From Anaerolineaceae bacterium (lineage in GTDB: Bacteria > Chloroflexota > Anaerolineae > Anaerolineales > Anaerolineaceae): a DNA stretch of 64,000 nucleotides. The stretch spans positions 310,001-374,000 of the forward strand of contig JAENYZ010000004.1 of assembly GCA_016841525.1 (NCBI GenBank), in the 5' to 3' direction. Below are positions 19,732 through 29,142 of the stretch, piece after piece (positions within the stretch are counted from its first letter, which is position 1; every line of letters begins with the position of its first letter). The notes beneath the pieces were generated by a model. That model did no database searches, was not told where the DNA came from, and saw only the letters and a list, made by a program, of their open reading frames with translations. Position numbers and translations under genes: made by a program.

Positions 19732-20280
19732 ATGGAATTGTTTGAATACGCAAAGGTCGGGGAACCTGCACCTTATTTTGAAATGTTGAGCACCAAAAAT
19801 TTAGAAACCCTGGAAGAAACCATTTCCCTTGAGGACTACCGGGGTCAGTGGCTGGTGCTTTTCTTCTATCCCCATGATTTCAGCATCGTCTGTCCCACAG
19901 AAATACTTGCACTCTCTAATCGCTATGAAGAATTCAAGGCGGTCAATGCGGAAATAATCGGCGTATCAACGGACTCAGTTTATTCACATCGAGCCTGGCT
20001 GCAAACCCCACAAGAAGAAAATGGTATCCAGGGTACAAAATACATCCTGGCGTCTGACCGGACTCACGAGGTCTCAGAATCCTATGGGGTGCTGGTAGAA
20101 GAAGAAGGTATTGCCTTGCGAGGATTGTTCATCATCGATCCCGAAGGGATTTTGCAATACGCCGTGGTACACAATATGGATATTGGCCGCAGTGTTGACG
20201 AAACCCTGCGCGTTTTAGAAGCTTTACAGGCTGGTGGTTTATGCGGCGCAAATTGGGAGCCTGGCGAGGATTTGCTTTAG
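19732..20280 (+). CDS. 2-Cys peroxiredoxin (AhpC/TSA, Prx1-like)
   Basis: This enzyme reduces hydrogen peroxide and organic peroxides. The peroxidatic Cys is in FSIVCPTEIL and the resolving Cys in GGLCGANW near the C-terminus. The ORF-track start (19720) is a TTG inside the ribosome site. The ATG at 19732 with GGAGGGA just upstream is much better, giving 182 residues, the usual length. The TlpA-like thiol protein starts 14 bases downstream and may be its reductant. Confidence 0.95.
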   Translation: MELFEYAKVGEPAPYFEMLSTKNLETLEETISLEDYRGQWLVLFFYPHDFSIVCPTEILALSNRYEEFKAVNAEIIGVSTDSVYSHRAWLQTPQEENGIQGTKYILASDRTHEVSESYGVLVEEEGIALRGLFIIDPEGILQYAVVHNMDIGRSVDETLRVLEALQAGGLCGANWEPGEDLL

Positions 20281-20293
20281 AAAGGAGCGTGCC

Positions 20294-20737
20294 ATGTCCC
20301 TACACCTGAATGCACCCATACCCTCTCTGGGAGGAGCAACGCAGTGGATCAATGCTGAACCTGACTTTGCTGAAATTAAGGGCAAACCTGTATTAATCTA
20401 TTTTTGGGCAGTAAGCTGCCAGGTATGCCATGCAAATATGTCCAAACTACAGTCCTGGCGGGAGGAATGCGTTCCGAGCGGTTTAAAAATGATCTCAATC
20501 CACTGCCCGAGGATGAAAACCGACACCGATATCGCTAAAGTAAAAGCGGCGGTTGAGAAATTCAGGATTGTCGAGCCCTGCGCGGTTGACAATATGCACA
20601 AAATCAAGAAAGCATTTGAAAATGAGATCTGGCCGGCATATTTTCTTTTTGATAAAGATGGCAAATTGAAACGCCGGACAGCGGGTAACAATGGCATAGC
20701 CATGCTTGTGCCGCTTTTAAAGGATATGGTTGAATAG
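20294..20737 (+). CDS. TlpA/ResA-like thioredoxin-fold protein
   Basis: The 147-residue protein (start ATG at 20294 after AAAGGAG; the ORF-track start 20234 lies inside the peroxiredoxin gene) has a thioredoxin fold with active site CQVC in YFWAVSCQVCHANM, and the cis-Pro region at IWPAYFLFDKDG. There is no signal peptide, so it should be cytoplasmic, unlike classic TlpA. Its position just behind a peroxiredoxin suggests that it recycles it; this is inferred. Confidence 0.87.
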   Translation: MSLHLNAPIPSLGGATQWINAEPDFAEIKGKPVLIYFWAVSCQVCHANMSKLQSWREECVPSGLKMISIHCPRMKTDTDIAKVKAAVEKFRIVEPCAVDNMHKIKKAFENEIWPAYFLFDKDGKLKRRTAGNNGIAMLVPLLKDMVE

Positions 20738-20745
20738 GGAGAAAG

Positions 20746-20780
20746 GTACTCGGTACTCGGTACTTGGTACTTGGTATTAA
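20746..20780. repeat. Intergenic heptad-repeat array, single arm (locus C)
   Basis: Five 7-base units (GGTACTC, GGTACTC, GGTACTT, GGTACTT, GGTATTA) follow directly on one another just after the TlpA-like gene. Their reverse complement matches the GTACC-type units of locus A. Confidence 0.7.
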
Positions 20781-20857
20781 GTGACCTGTTTTATTCGATT
20801 AGGTAGGGGCGGGTCTCTTTGCACGCCCTAAAAAATCTTCTCTGGTAAAATCATGCA

Positions 20858-22375
20858 ATGAATAAAAATCCCGTAATGCGGATTGAATCTAAAACTTTAA
20901 GTTGGGTGATAGGCGGATTGGGGTTGCTCTTTTTGCTTGCCAGCCTGCTCATCACCTTCGTTGAATACCGACGATTTCAATCTCAGGAAAGCTCCTTTCC
21001 AAAGGGCAGCCAGATTGCTGGTGTGCCTGTTGGGGGCTTAAATTCGCAAACGGCGGCTGCCCGGGTTGAGAATTATTACCGCATACCCCTGGTCCTTGAG
21101 ATTCAAGATGGGACGGTTCAAGTTAAACCGGAGGATCTTGGTTTCAGCATGGACGCCGCCAGCCTGGTTGATGATGCTTTGCTTGAGGTTGAAGGACAGC
21201 GTTTTTGGGCGCACCTCTGGAATCGCTCAGCCGCCATGCCAGTGGATCTGCCCCTAGCCGCGTCGGTGGACGATGCACAGATCAGAGGTTACCTCCTTCA
21301 GCAAATCCTTCCTCGATACATCCAGCATAGTAGACCTGTCACCCCCATCCCCGGGACGACCAATTTTGAACCCGGTCAAGCCGGGCAAGCGCTGGACACT
21401 CAAAAGGCACTTGAAGAAATTCGCGGGGCATTATTCACACCTGATGTCCACCAGGTTACTTTAGAAATTTCCGAAGATGTGCTCCCATCACCCCCTGAAG
21501 GCATGCTGGAAGCTTTTATGAAGCACAACATCAATTGGATCGGTTTCGATGCCCTATCCGAAGTTTACCTGGCGTCGATGGGTTCAGACCTGGAATCCCA
21601 TTTTGCTGTGCAGGGAGGGGATGACGTCCAAGCCGATGTTGCCTTTACTGCTGCCAGCACCATCAAAATCCCGATTATGATCTCGGTATTGCGCCGGACA
21701 GCGGACCCAACACCGGAAGGTGTGACGTCATTGCTGGAGCGCATGATCGTTTACTCTGAAAACCCACCCGCAGATACCCTCATGTCAACCTATATCGACG
21801 CGGTACGTGGACCTTTGATGGTCAGCGAGGATATGGCTGCATTGGGCCTGGAAAACACCTTCCTGGCGGGCTACTTCTACCTGGGTGCGCCCCTGCTGGA
21901 TCGTTTTGAGACCCCGGCAAACACGCGCACGGATATTTACCTCGACCCTGACATTTACAGCCAAACGGTTGCGTCAGAAATTGGGCAGCTTCTAAAAGGG
22001 GTTTACGATTGTGCCCAGGATGGGGACGGCTTATTGGTTGAGACCTTCCCGGGGGAAATCACCCAGGGTGAATGTCAATTGATGATCGATATTCTATCAG
22101 GCAATCGAATTGGTTTGTTGATCGAAGCCGGCTTGCCGCCGGAAGCTATCGCAGCTCATAAACATGGATGGGCACAGGAGCTGGACGGCTTACTGCACTC
22201 AATGAGCGATGCCGCCATCATTTTCACACCGGGTGAAGATATGGTATTGAACATCTTCATTTACGACCCGGATCGGCTTGACTTTGACCAGGGCAATCGA
22301 TTGATCGCACGGCTCTCACAAACAGTTTATAATTTCTTTAACCTTGAAAACCAGGCGTATTGGTGGTTTGATTAG
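20858..22375 (+). CDS. Membrane-anchored serine hydrolase, class A beta-lactamase-like
   Basis: The 505-residue protein has an N-terminal membrane helix (about 15-36). A PG_binding_4/YoaR-like region follows (about 48-200; IAGVPVGGLNSQTAAARV). A class A beta-lactamase/D-Ala-D-Ala peptidase-like domain covers about 225-500. The catalytic motifs are present: STIK (SxxK, S267 and K270), SEN (SxN-like, 300-302) and KHG in place of KTG near residue 434. The omega-loop Glu is not obvious. It may trim peptidoglycan or hydrolyse another ester or amide outside the cell. Drug resistance cannot be inferred. It ends 3 bases before the next gene. Confidence 0.85.
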   Translation: MNKNPVMRIESKTLSWVIGGLGLLFLLASLLITFVEYRRFQSQESSFPKGSQIAGVPVGGLNSQTAAARVENYYRIPLVLEIQDGTVQVKPEDLGFSMDAASLVDDALLEVEGQRFWAHLWNRSAAMPVDLPLAASVDDAQIRGYLLQQILPRYIQHSRPVTPIPGTTNFEPGQAGQALDTQKALEEIRGALFTPDVHQVTLEISEDVLPSPPEGMLEAFMKHNINWIGFDALSEVYLASMGSDLESHFAVQGGDDVQADVAFTAASTIKIPIMISVLRRTADPTPEGVTSLLERMIVYSENPPADTLMSTYIDAVRGPLMVSEDMAALGLENTFLAGYFYLGAPLLDRFETPANTRTDIYLDPDIYSQTVASEIGQLLKGVYDCAQDGDGLLVETFPGEITQGECQLMIDILSGNRIGLLIEAGLPPEAIAAHKHGWAQELDGLLHSMSDAAIIFTPGEDMVLNIFIYDPDRLDFDQGNRLIARLSQTVYNFFNLENQAYWWFD

Positions 22376-22378
22376 ATC

Positions 22379-25036
22379 ATGAAAGTCATACTGACTCACG
22401 AACAAGCAGATATGGATGCCCTGGCGTCGCAATTAGGCGCCTGGCTGCTGTGGCCGGATGCAGTGCCGCTGTTGCCGCATAACATCAACCGTAATGGAAA
22501 ACGCTTTGTCAAAACGTTTTCGTCTGACCTGCCTTATGTTGATTTCAAAAACCTGCCGCGCGAGCCAGTTGATACCATCATCCTGGTTGACACCCAATCC
22601 ATGATCACCCTCAAAGGGATGAGCAATGATACAAAGGTGCTTGTATATGACCACCATCCCAGGCGTGAGGACCTTGACCCGGATTGGGAAACCCATTTTA
22701 CTAATGCCGGGTCGAACACCAGCCAGATGGTAGCGATGATCAGGGAAAAAGAGATAGTCTTAAGCCCCATCCAGGCGACCACTCTGGCATTGGGCTTATA
22801 TGAGGACACCGGATCTTTCACCTACGATTCCACAACAGCAGACGACCTGGAAGCAGCGGGGTTCTGCATTCGCCATGGGGCGGATTTGGACATCGTCAGC
22901 GAATTCCTTTATCCGCCGCTTTCAGCAGATCAGCGCCGTCTCTATGAACGACTTTTAAAAAATATCGACACTTATCAAATAGAGGATCAAACCATCCTGG
23001 CTGTCAAAGCAGATGCCATGGATGTACAGGATGAGATCTCGAGCGTGGCTCATAAGATGCGCGATGTGCTCAACCCGGACGCACTCTTGCTGCTTGTCTC
23101 CACAACCCAGGGGATCCGCCTGGTGGCGCGGTCAACCAGTGACCAGGTGGACGTTTCTGCCATTGCCGAAGCGATGGGCGGCGGCGGGCATAAACGGGCT
23201 GCATCAGCTTTGATTCGCCCTGAGTCACACCTGGAAGGTGAAGATTTGCAGCATTTTTTGGAGCTTCAATACCAGGTAATGATTGAAAGTCTCAAAGACC
23301 ACGTCAAACCGGCTGTTGCCGTCAGAGGGCTGATGTCCAAAGACCCGCTGCTTCTGGCACCGGATACGCCTGTTCGTGAAGCGCACCGCTTGATGCAGCG
23401 CTACGGCTATGAAGGTTACCCTGTTGTCTCCGAGGGTCAGGTGGTGGGTTTGCTCAACCGGCGCGAAGTTGATCGTGCCATCAGTCACGGCTTAGATATG
23501 ACAGTCGACAGCCTGATGACCGCCGGGGACGTCACCATCAGCACCGATGCATCCTTGGAGGAATTGCAGGCTTTGATGGGCATTAGCGGCTGGGGACAAA
23601 TCCCGGTCACATCACCCCAAACCGGAGAGATTGTTGGGATTGTGACCCGCACCGACCTTTTGAAAACGCTGTCACCCAAACATGAACATCCCTCGCAAGA
23701 GGACGTGGCTGAAATGCTGGCAAAAGCCGTTCCCACGGCACGTTTGGCGCTTCTGCGCGCGCTTGCAAATGAAGCTGACAAGGTCAACCTGCCCATCTTT
23801 GTGGTGGGCGGCTTTGTGCGCGATCTCCTGCTGGGGCGTCCCAGTTTGGATTTTGACATTGTCGTTGAAGGGGATGCCATTTTCTTCGCAAACCGCCTGG
23901 TAGAGCGCTACGGGGGGCGTGTGATCACCCATCAGCGATTTGGAACAGCAAAATGGACTATTGACAGCATCAATCAGACAATCATTGACCGTTTGGATCT
24001 GACCGGCGAAGTGGACCCTGAAAATCTGCCCGATTCCCTGGACCTGATCACAGCCAGGACAGAATTTTATGAACAGCCGGCAGCCCTGCCGACGGTTGAG
24101 AGCAGCAGCATTAAAATGGACCTGCACCGCAGGGATTTCACCATCAACACCCTGGCATTGCGGCTCGATGGAGAACATTTCGGAAAAATCCATGATTATT
24201 GGGGTGGCTTGGATGATTTGCGCAAAGGTCACATCCGCGTCCTGCATGCCCTATCCTTTGTGGACGATGCTACACGTCTTCTGCGAGCGGTGCGTTTTGA
24301 GCAGCGGTTTGATTTTCAAATCGAGCCGCGCACCCTGGCATTGATGGAAGAAAGCCTGCCCTTATTGAATAAGCTGACCGGTGCCCGAATCCGGCACGAG
24401 ATCAACCTGATCCTGGCAGAACCGAAAGCCCCCCAAATGCTATCGCGATTGAATGACCTGGGCATCCTGCATGCCATTCACCCTGCTTTACCCTGGGACC
24501 GATCGCTGGAACAAAATTTACAGCACCTGGATACAGAAAATATTGATCCTGTTTGGGCACTGCCTGAACATTCAGATCATCTTGATATTCGCCAAACCTT
24601 AAGCTATTTAATCTGGCTGGGGCACCTGCCGCAGATGATATTACGCTCAATCACCTCTCGACTGCGCTTCAAGAGTGATCTGAAGCGCTTCTTGATCGCA
24701 ACCAGCAAGCTGATCAGGACGCTGCCCAACCTGACGGATTCTTCACCAAGCGCTGCGGTTCACGAGCTTGAAGGCGCACCGCGTTTGGCGATCTATGCGG
24801 TTTACCTGATCAATGCTGACCCTGAATTGCGGGCGCTTCTGCGCATGTATATCACAAAATGGATCGACGTTGAACCAGTTACCACGGGAAATGACCTGCG
24901 AGAGATGGGATTGAAACCTTCACCAGCTTATGGTCAAATTCTGACTGCCTTGCGGGATGCCTGGCTGGATGGCGAAATTAACTCCGCAGCACAAGAAAAA
25001 CAGCTGCTGAAAGAATTACTTTCCGAGATTGATTAA
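22379..25036 (+). CDS. DHH phosphoesterase / CBS pair / CCA-adding (poly(A) polymerase-type) nucleotidyltransferase fusion
   Basis: The 885-residue protein has four parts. The DHH/DHHA1 phosphoesterase part spans 1-300 (HEQADMDALAS, D91-HH in YDHHPRRED, GGGGHKRAASA). Two CBS domains span about 315-440 (LMSKDPLLLAPDTPV, LMTAGDVTISTDASL). The nucleotidyltransferase head starts at about 465 (VVGGFVRDLLLGRPSLDFDIVV, with GGxxRD and DxD). The tRNA/RNA-binding region contains HRRDFTINTLAL and DDATRLLRAVRF. This architecture is known from several bacterial phyla and is thought to add or repair the tRNA 3' CCA, with the DHH part removing nucleotides. CBS domains may sense adenylates. It follows the serine hydrolase gene by 3 bases. 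Confidence 0.92.
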   Translation: MKVILTHEQADMDALASQLGAWLLWPDAVPLLPHNINRNGKRFVKTFSSDLPYVDFKNLPREPVDTIILVDTQSMITLKGMSNDTKVLVYDHHPRREDLDPDWETHFTNAGSNTSQMVAMIREKEIVLSPIQATTLALGLYEDTGSFTYDSTTADDLEAAGFCIRHGADLDIVSEFLYPPLSADQRRLYERLLKNIDTYQIEDQTILAVKADAMDVQDEISSVAHKMRDVLNPDALLLLVSTTQGIRLVARSTSDQVDVSAIAEAMGGGGHKRAASALIRPESHLEGEDLQHFLELQYQVMIESLKDHVKPAVAVRGLMSKDPLLLAPDTPVREAHRLMQRYGYEGYPVVSEGQVVGLLNRREVDRAISHGLDMTVDSLMTAGDVTISTDASLEELQALMGISGWGQIPVTSPQTGEIVGIVTRTDLLKTLSPKHEHPSQEDVAEMLAKAVPTARLALLRALANEADKVNLPIFVVGGFVRDLLLGRPSLDFDIVVEGDAIFFANRLVERYGGRVITHQRFGTAKWTIDSINQTIIDRLDLTGEVDPENLPDSLDLITARTEFYEQPAALPTVESSSIKMDLHRRDFTINTLALRLDGEHFGKIHDYWGGLDDLRKGHIRVLHALSFVDDATRLLRAVRFEQRFDFQIEPRTLALMEESLPLLNKLTGARIRHEINLILAEPKAPQMLSRLNDLGILHAIHPALPWDRSLEQNLQHLDTENIDPVWALPEHSDHLDIRQTLSYLIWLGHLPQMILRSITSRLRFKSDLKRFLIATSKLIRTLPNLTDSSPSAAVHELEGAPRLAIYAVYLINADPELRALLRMYITKWIDVEPVTTGNDLREMGLKPSPAYGQILTALRDAWLDGEINSAAQEKQLLKELLSEID

Positions 25037-25059
25037 GGCCCTGCCTGCCTGTAATAAAC

Positions 25060-25599
25060 ATGATGGTTGACGCATCGCATTTGAAAAATGATACTTATTT
25101 GGGGGATTTGATAATTCGTCAGGTTGTGAAAGACGACTTGCCAGCCTTGGAATGGGATGGGGAATTTACGCAATTCCGGCGCATGTATGCCAGCCTGTAC
25201 CGTGATACCCAAACTGGTCGAGCAGTAATGTGGATGATCGAAACAGAAAAAGGGGACATGATCGGTCAGGCCTTTGTGATACTGCGAAGCGGCGAACTTT
25301 CAGCGGCAGATGGCGAAAGGCGCGCTTACATTTTCTCATTCCGTGTAAAACCAGCTTATCGCAACCAGGGAGTGGGGACCTTTTTGCTGGAATTTATCCA
25401 TGAGGATTTACGTCGGCGGGGATTTGTATTTGTGACCCTCAACGTTGCCAAGGATAACCCCAATGCAATCCGTTTATACCGGCGCCTTGGTTATAAAGTA
25501 ATCAGCTCACATGCGGGCAAGTGGTCCTACACCGATCATGAAGGCACCACCCACCATGTGGATGAGCCCGCCTGGCGCATGATGAAGCGGATTGGGTGA
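25060..25599 (+). CDS. GNAT-family N-acetyltransferase
   Basis: The 179-residue protein has the GNAT acetyl-CoA-binding pattern in FRVKPAYRNQGVGTFLLEFI (about 98-117) and the later strand FVTLNVAKDNPNAIRLYRRLGYK. The substrate is unknown. Two adjacent Met codons could start it (25060 or 25063) and neither has a strong ribosome site. It follows the CCA-fusion gene by 23 bases. Its 3' end abuts heptad locus D. Confidence 0.88.
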   Translation: MMVDASHLKNDTYLGDLIIRQVVKDDLPALEWDGEFTQFRRMYASLYRDTQTGRAVMWMIETEKGDMIGQAFVILRSGELSAADGERRAYIFSFRVKPAYRNQGVGTFLLEFIHEDLRRRGFVFVTLNVAKDNPNAIRLYRRLGYKVISSHAGKWSYTDHEGTTHHVDEPAWRMMKRIG

Positions 25600-25607
25600 G
25601 CAGGGAC

Positions 25608-25782
25608 CAGGCAATCAGGTATTAGGCAATTAGTATCAGGCGATTAGTTACAAGGTAATAAAATTTTATAATCTGTCCTGAATTTCTTATCTTTTTTATT
25701 GTATACCGGTAAACATATTTCAGGACGACACACGACACACTAATACCCATTACCTAGTACCCAATTCCTGGTACCCATTCAC
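25608..25782. repeat. Intergenic heptad-repeat array, inverted arms (locus D)
   Basis: The G-rich arm (25608-25650) reads TCAGGTA, TTAGGCA, ATTAGTA, TCAGGCG, ATTAGTT. The C-rich arm (25737-25782) reads CTAATAC, CCATTAC, CTAGTAC, CCAATTC, CTGGTAC, CCATTCA. Between them GTCCTGAA and TTCAGGAC form another inverted repeat. The array fills the gap between two convergent genes and reaches the stop codon of the minus-strand regulator. Confidence 0.75.
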
Positions 25783-28700
25783 AATCCCAAGGTACTTGCA
25801 TAAGGGAGGATAACTTCAACCACATCCTCGACAGACTCATCGTTATAAAAATAGTGGGTTTGGGGGTCTGGTAAATCGCTCATCCAAAGATCAGCCTGTT
25901 GAAGGAACGCTTGTGGTGTTTTCGGGTGGGATTTTAAATAAGAGAATAATGCCTGGCCTATTTGATCTTTCCCCTCGATGATGAAAACACAGGCAAGCCC
26001 AAGCAGGGCATACAGACTGACCGGGATCATTTTAACTTTCATAGACATATCAATCGATTCAACAAATTTTTCTTTGGCTGTTCCAGTGTGTTTTAAACCA
26101 AGGTGAGCAAATCCCATTCTGCATAAGGACGTACAAATACCCCAGGAATGTCCAAGTGAAATAAAAATATCATAACCCTGCTGCGCAAATTGTACAGATT
26201 CCTCGAATTGTCCCAAGAAAAATGCACTGATACTCATACGGCTGTAGCAATAAGCCGTTCCAGATTGGTAGCCTAATTGTTTGAATGTTTGAAGGCCTTC
26301 TTGTTGATGTCTTAATGCCTTTACATGCTGTCCCAAACTATCCTCAGCGAGGCCCATTTTACTCACTGCAAAGGCAACACCCCAAAGCGTATCACTTCTC
26401 TTATATATCTCGTAAGATTTTTCCAGGGTTGCCAAACCCTGTTCATATTCGCCTTTGAGAAAATAGGCATGTCCTAACCAAAACAAATATGTTGGCCAGA
26501 AAATACAGTCCGTTTCTCTGCCCAATAACACAGCTTCTTCCAACAAGCGCATTGATTCATCGACCTCACCTCGAAAAGAAGCGACGACTCCTAAATTATG
26601 AAGACAAATTGAAAGTGGTTTCCTCATTTCTGGATTATGTAATATAGGAAGACATTCGTTGGATATTCTCTGAGCCTCCTCGATATTTCCCAGGTTGACA
26701 AGCCAAAATGCCTGGAACAATCGCAGATTGAGCAAAATTTCATCTATTTCAATATTTTGCTTATTGCTTTCGCACAAAAACTTGCGTCTTGTGCTTTCTA
26801 ATTGCTGCAAGAATAAAACACCCTCATGCCATCCATATACCGTGAAAAAAGCCAGACTTGCTGTAAGAACCTTCATGAATTCTATTTTCTGCAGTTTATT
26901 GCAAGCAAGCAGCAATGCAGCTTCAAAATTGATCAAGAAGGGTTTTATTTTGTCCCTGGCACGCATCATGCCAGCGCCCAGGAGCGCTTCTTGCTGCTGG
27001 CTCATTAGTTCAACATAATAGTGACAAAACCTGTCAATTGTTTCCTGAAATAAATTCCTCTGTCGTGTTAATTTCTCGGATGCAAATTGATGGGCAAGTG
27101 CATGCATAAAAAAGTGTCCGGATGGATTACGTTTAAGCAGAGAACGATCAATCAGCCGACTTAATTGGCTCAGGTCTGATTCTAAAATGTTTTGAGCAGC
27201 CTGCAGATCAAATTCACCATGAAAGACAGCCATTTTGCTGAAGATCAATTTGTCTTTCTCACTAAGACCTTGCCAGGTATGGTCAAAAATAATCCGCAAG
27301 CTATGGTGTTTCTCTGGTATGTCCTGTTTGTTTGTGGTCAAGAAATCAAGACTTTTTTGAATTTCCTGAACAATTTCAGAAGGTTGGAGCAGATCACTCC
27401 AGGCAGCTGCCATCTCGATTCCCAAAGGCATCCCATCAACAAACTCGCAGATTTGGTACACGGCTGATTTCTGCTGATCATCAAAATTTATTGCCCGGCT
27501 GTTTGATTGCTGAGCTCTGGCAATAAAGAGCTTTACTGCATCAGGTTGACCATCGAAAAAAATTCCACCCGAGGAATAATAAGCTAATCCTTCCAGGTGA
27601 AAAATCCACTCAGATTTTAGGCTAAGGCTTTCGCGGGAATTTACGATAAGTTTAACTTTCGGTGCAAATTTAAGCAGTTCAACCAGGAATTCGGCGATGC
27701 TTACGAGGTGTTCAAAGCTATCTAGAACGAGTAAGCATGAACGATTAAAGAGAAATTCGAATACTTGTGATTTTGTGCCAACAGCGTTGATCACAACATC
27801 AATTGTTAATTCAAGCGATTTGGCAATTGCAAGAATTAGGTGATCTATGGATGGGCAAGTTTCAACTGGTACAAAGAAAACACCATCAGAAAAATATCTG
27901 GCACATTTGCGGGCTGCTTCGATGGACAGCCTTGTCTTCCCAATACCACCCTGTCCGATTATTGTAATCAAACGACAATCTGGTTTTCTAATGAGCCTTA
28001 TGAGCTCTTGAATTTCTTGTTCCCTGCCAATAAAACTGGTTTGTGGCGCAGGAAGCCTAATTTTTCTAATTAATGCCCCCTTTTCCACGGTATCACCCTG
28101 CATAATTTTTTCGTAGATTTTCCTGGTTTCATCAGAGGGTTTCAAATTCAATTCATTCTGCAAAATATCAGCATAAAACTGATAATGTGACAAAGCTGCA
28201 GGCCTATTCCCTGTAATAGCATACAGCAGGATGGTTTGCTGGTGGGCCTCTTCATTAATCGGGTCCAATTGTAAAATTTCCCTGGCGTATCGGTCTGCAT
28301 TAAAATAATCATCATTAACGATCGCATCCTGGAGGGCGCCCTGGAGGGCTTCAAGCAATTGGTTGTTTATGAGTGCTGCTTTATTTCGCACCCAATCTTC
28401 AAATTGTACGCTATCTTTTATACTGAAACCTTCCAGAAACTCTCCTTTGTAGATATCAAGTGCTTCATCCACTTTCGCATACGCTAATTTCCTCTGTAAT
28501 TCAGCGAAATCAAGCTGAATTTTAGAGAATTCGACGATACTCACAGTGTCCCTGGTTATATCAACATAATCCCCAATGTGTTTACGTAATTTGGAAAGCT
28601 CAACACGTAGGCTTCGACAAGCTTCTTCCTGAGGGCTCTCAGGCCAAAATATAGCAGCTAAAACACTTCGCTGCTGAACACGTCCTTCAATCAGCAGATA

Positions 28701-28796
28701 GACTAACAATGCTTGCGCTTTATGGGAATTGAGAGTCTTTATATCATGACCATCAACACCTATTGAAAAACCGCCCAAAGTTTTGATTTCTAACAT
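25779..28796 (-). CDS. SARP/BTAD-NB-ARC-TPR transcriptional regulator
   Basis: The 1005-residue STAND-type regulator starts with an OmpR-like winged helix (1-90; LGGFSIGVDGHDIKTLNSHKA, SLRVELSKLRKHIG), then a bacterial transcriptional activator domain (about 95-235). An NB-ARC ATPase follows (Walker A IGQGGIGKTRL at about 279-289; LLVLDSFEHL as Walker B; GMPLGIEMAA as the GxP motif). TPR-like helices (about 640-960) occupy the C-terminus. Such proteins bind ATP and a ligand before activating transcription. A good ribosome site (gaggaaga) precedes the ATG. It is divergent from tiny ORFs and a membrane protein gene, which may be its targets (inference). Confidence 0.9.
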   Translation of the reverse strand: MLEIKTLGGFSIGVDGHDIKTLNSHKAQALLVYLLIEGRVQQRSVLAAIFWPESPQEEACRSLRVELSKLRKHIGDYVDITRDTVSIVEFSKIQLDFAELQRKLAYAKVDEALDIYKGEFLEGFSIKDSVQFEDWVRNKAALINNQLLEALQGALQDAIVNDDYFNADRYAREILQLDPINEEAHQQTILLYAITGNRPAALSHYQFYADILQNELNLKPSDETRKIYEKIMQGDTVEKGALIRKIRLPAPQTSFIGREQEIQELIRLIRKPDCRLITIIGQGGIGKTRLSIEAARKCARYFSDGVFFVPVETCPSIDHLILAIAKSLELTIDVVINAVGTKSQVFEFLFNRSCLLVLDSFEHLVSIAEFLVELLKFAPKVKLIVNSRESLSLKSEWIFHLEGLAYYSSGGIFFDGQPDAVKLFIARAQQSNSRAINFDDQQKSAVYQICEFVDGMPLGIEMAAAWSDLLQPSEIVQEIQKSLDFLTTNKQDIPEKHHSLRIIFDHTWQGLSEKDKLIFSKMAVFHGEFDLQAAQNILESDLSQLSRLIDRSLLKRNPSGHFFMHALAHQFASEKLTRQRNLFQETIDRFCHYYVELMSQQQEALLGAGMMRARDKIKPFLINFEAALLLACNKLQKIEFMKVLTASLAFFTVYGWHEGVLFLQQLESTRRKFLCESNKQNIEIDEILLNLRLFQAFWLVNLGNIEEAQRISNECLPILHNPEMRKPLSICLHNLGVVASFRGEVDESMRLLEEAVLLGRETDCIFWPTYLFWLGHAYFLKGEYEQGLATLEKSYEIYKRSDTLWGVAFAVSKMGLAEDSLGQHVKALRHQQEGLQTFKQLGYQSGTAYCYSRMSISAFFLGQFEESVQFAQQGYDIFISLGHSWGICTSLCRMGFAHLGLKHTGTAKEKFVESIDMSMKVKMIPVSLYALLGLACVFIIEGKDQIGQALFSYLKSHPKTPQAFLQQADLWMSDLPDPQTHYFYNDESVEDVVEVILPYASTLGL

Positions 28797-28926
28797 TCTT
28801 CCTCACATGCGACTACATCTAAATCGGCCTTTACGATGTGAGCTATGTTGATTTTAATCAAACAATGATAATCAAATCTTAGATTTGTCGTTATTTAACG
28901 AATAATTAGCGAATATTTGATGTTCT

Positions 28927-28945
28927 TTTCTTATTATATAAGAAA
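28927..28945. promoter_or_regulatory. Inverted repeat before the small-ORF unit
   Basis: TTTCTTAT-TAT-ATAAGAAA lies about 33 bases before the 52-residue ORF and downstream of the divergent SARP regulator start. Position suggests an operator. Confidence 0.35.
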
Positions 28946-28977
28946 CAGGCAGAAAATAATAACAGGAGTTTAGTGAA

Positions 28978-29136
28978 ATGTCACCCAGGTTAAAAATTTT
29001 TATTTTCAATCAATCTGTGCTTGCTTTTCTGATCATTTCTTATGCCTGTTTCAGCTTTATTTTAGGCAAGATAATCATAAAAAATGAAACAAAAAACAAT
29101 CTGCTGCGTCCAAGTATCAATATTAAAGAGTTATGA
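28978..29136 (+). CDS. Small hydrophobic peptide (52 residues), unknown function
   Basis: This ORF is too short for the track. AGGAG lies 9 bases before the ATG. The peptide begins MSPRLKIFIFNQSVL, has one membrane helix (about 12-34, LAFLIISYACFSFILGKIIII-like) and ends in a polar tail. It stands divergent from the SARP regulator and ahead of a second tiny ORF and a four-helix membrane protein. I recognise no family. The ribosome site and helix support it; no homology was checked. Confidence 0.45.
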   Translation: MSPRLKIFIFNQSVLAFLIISYACFSFILGKIIIKNETKNNLLRPSINIKEL

Positions 29137-29142
29137 AAGGAG

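Noticed and set aside
20805-20829. GC-rich GGGCG/CGCCC hairpin as terminator
   Set aside because: The stem is only five pairs with a 12-base loop and lies just before the next gene; too weak to call.
23672-24247. 191-residue ORF on minus
   Set aside because: It is a shadow of the CCA-type nucleotidyltransferase gene, whose motifs are unmistakable on plus.
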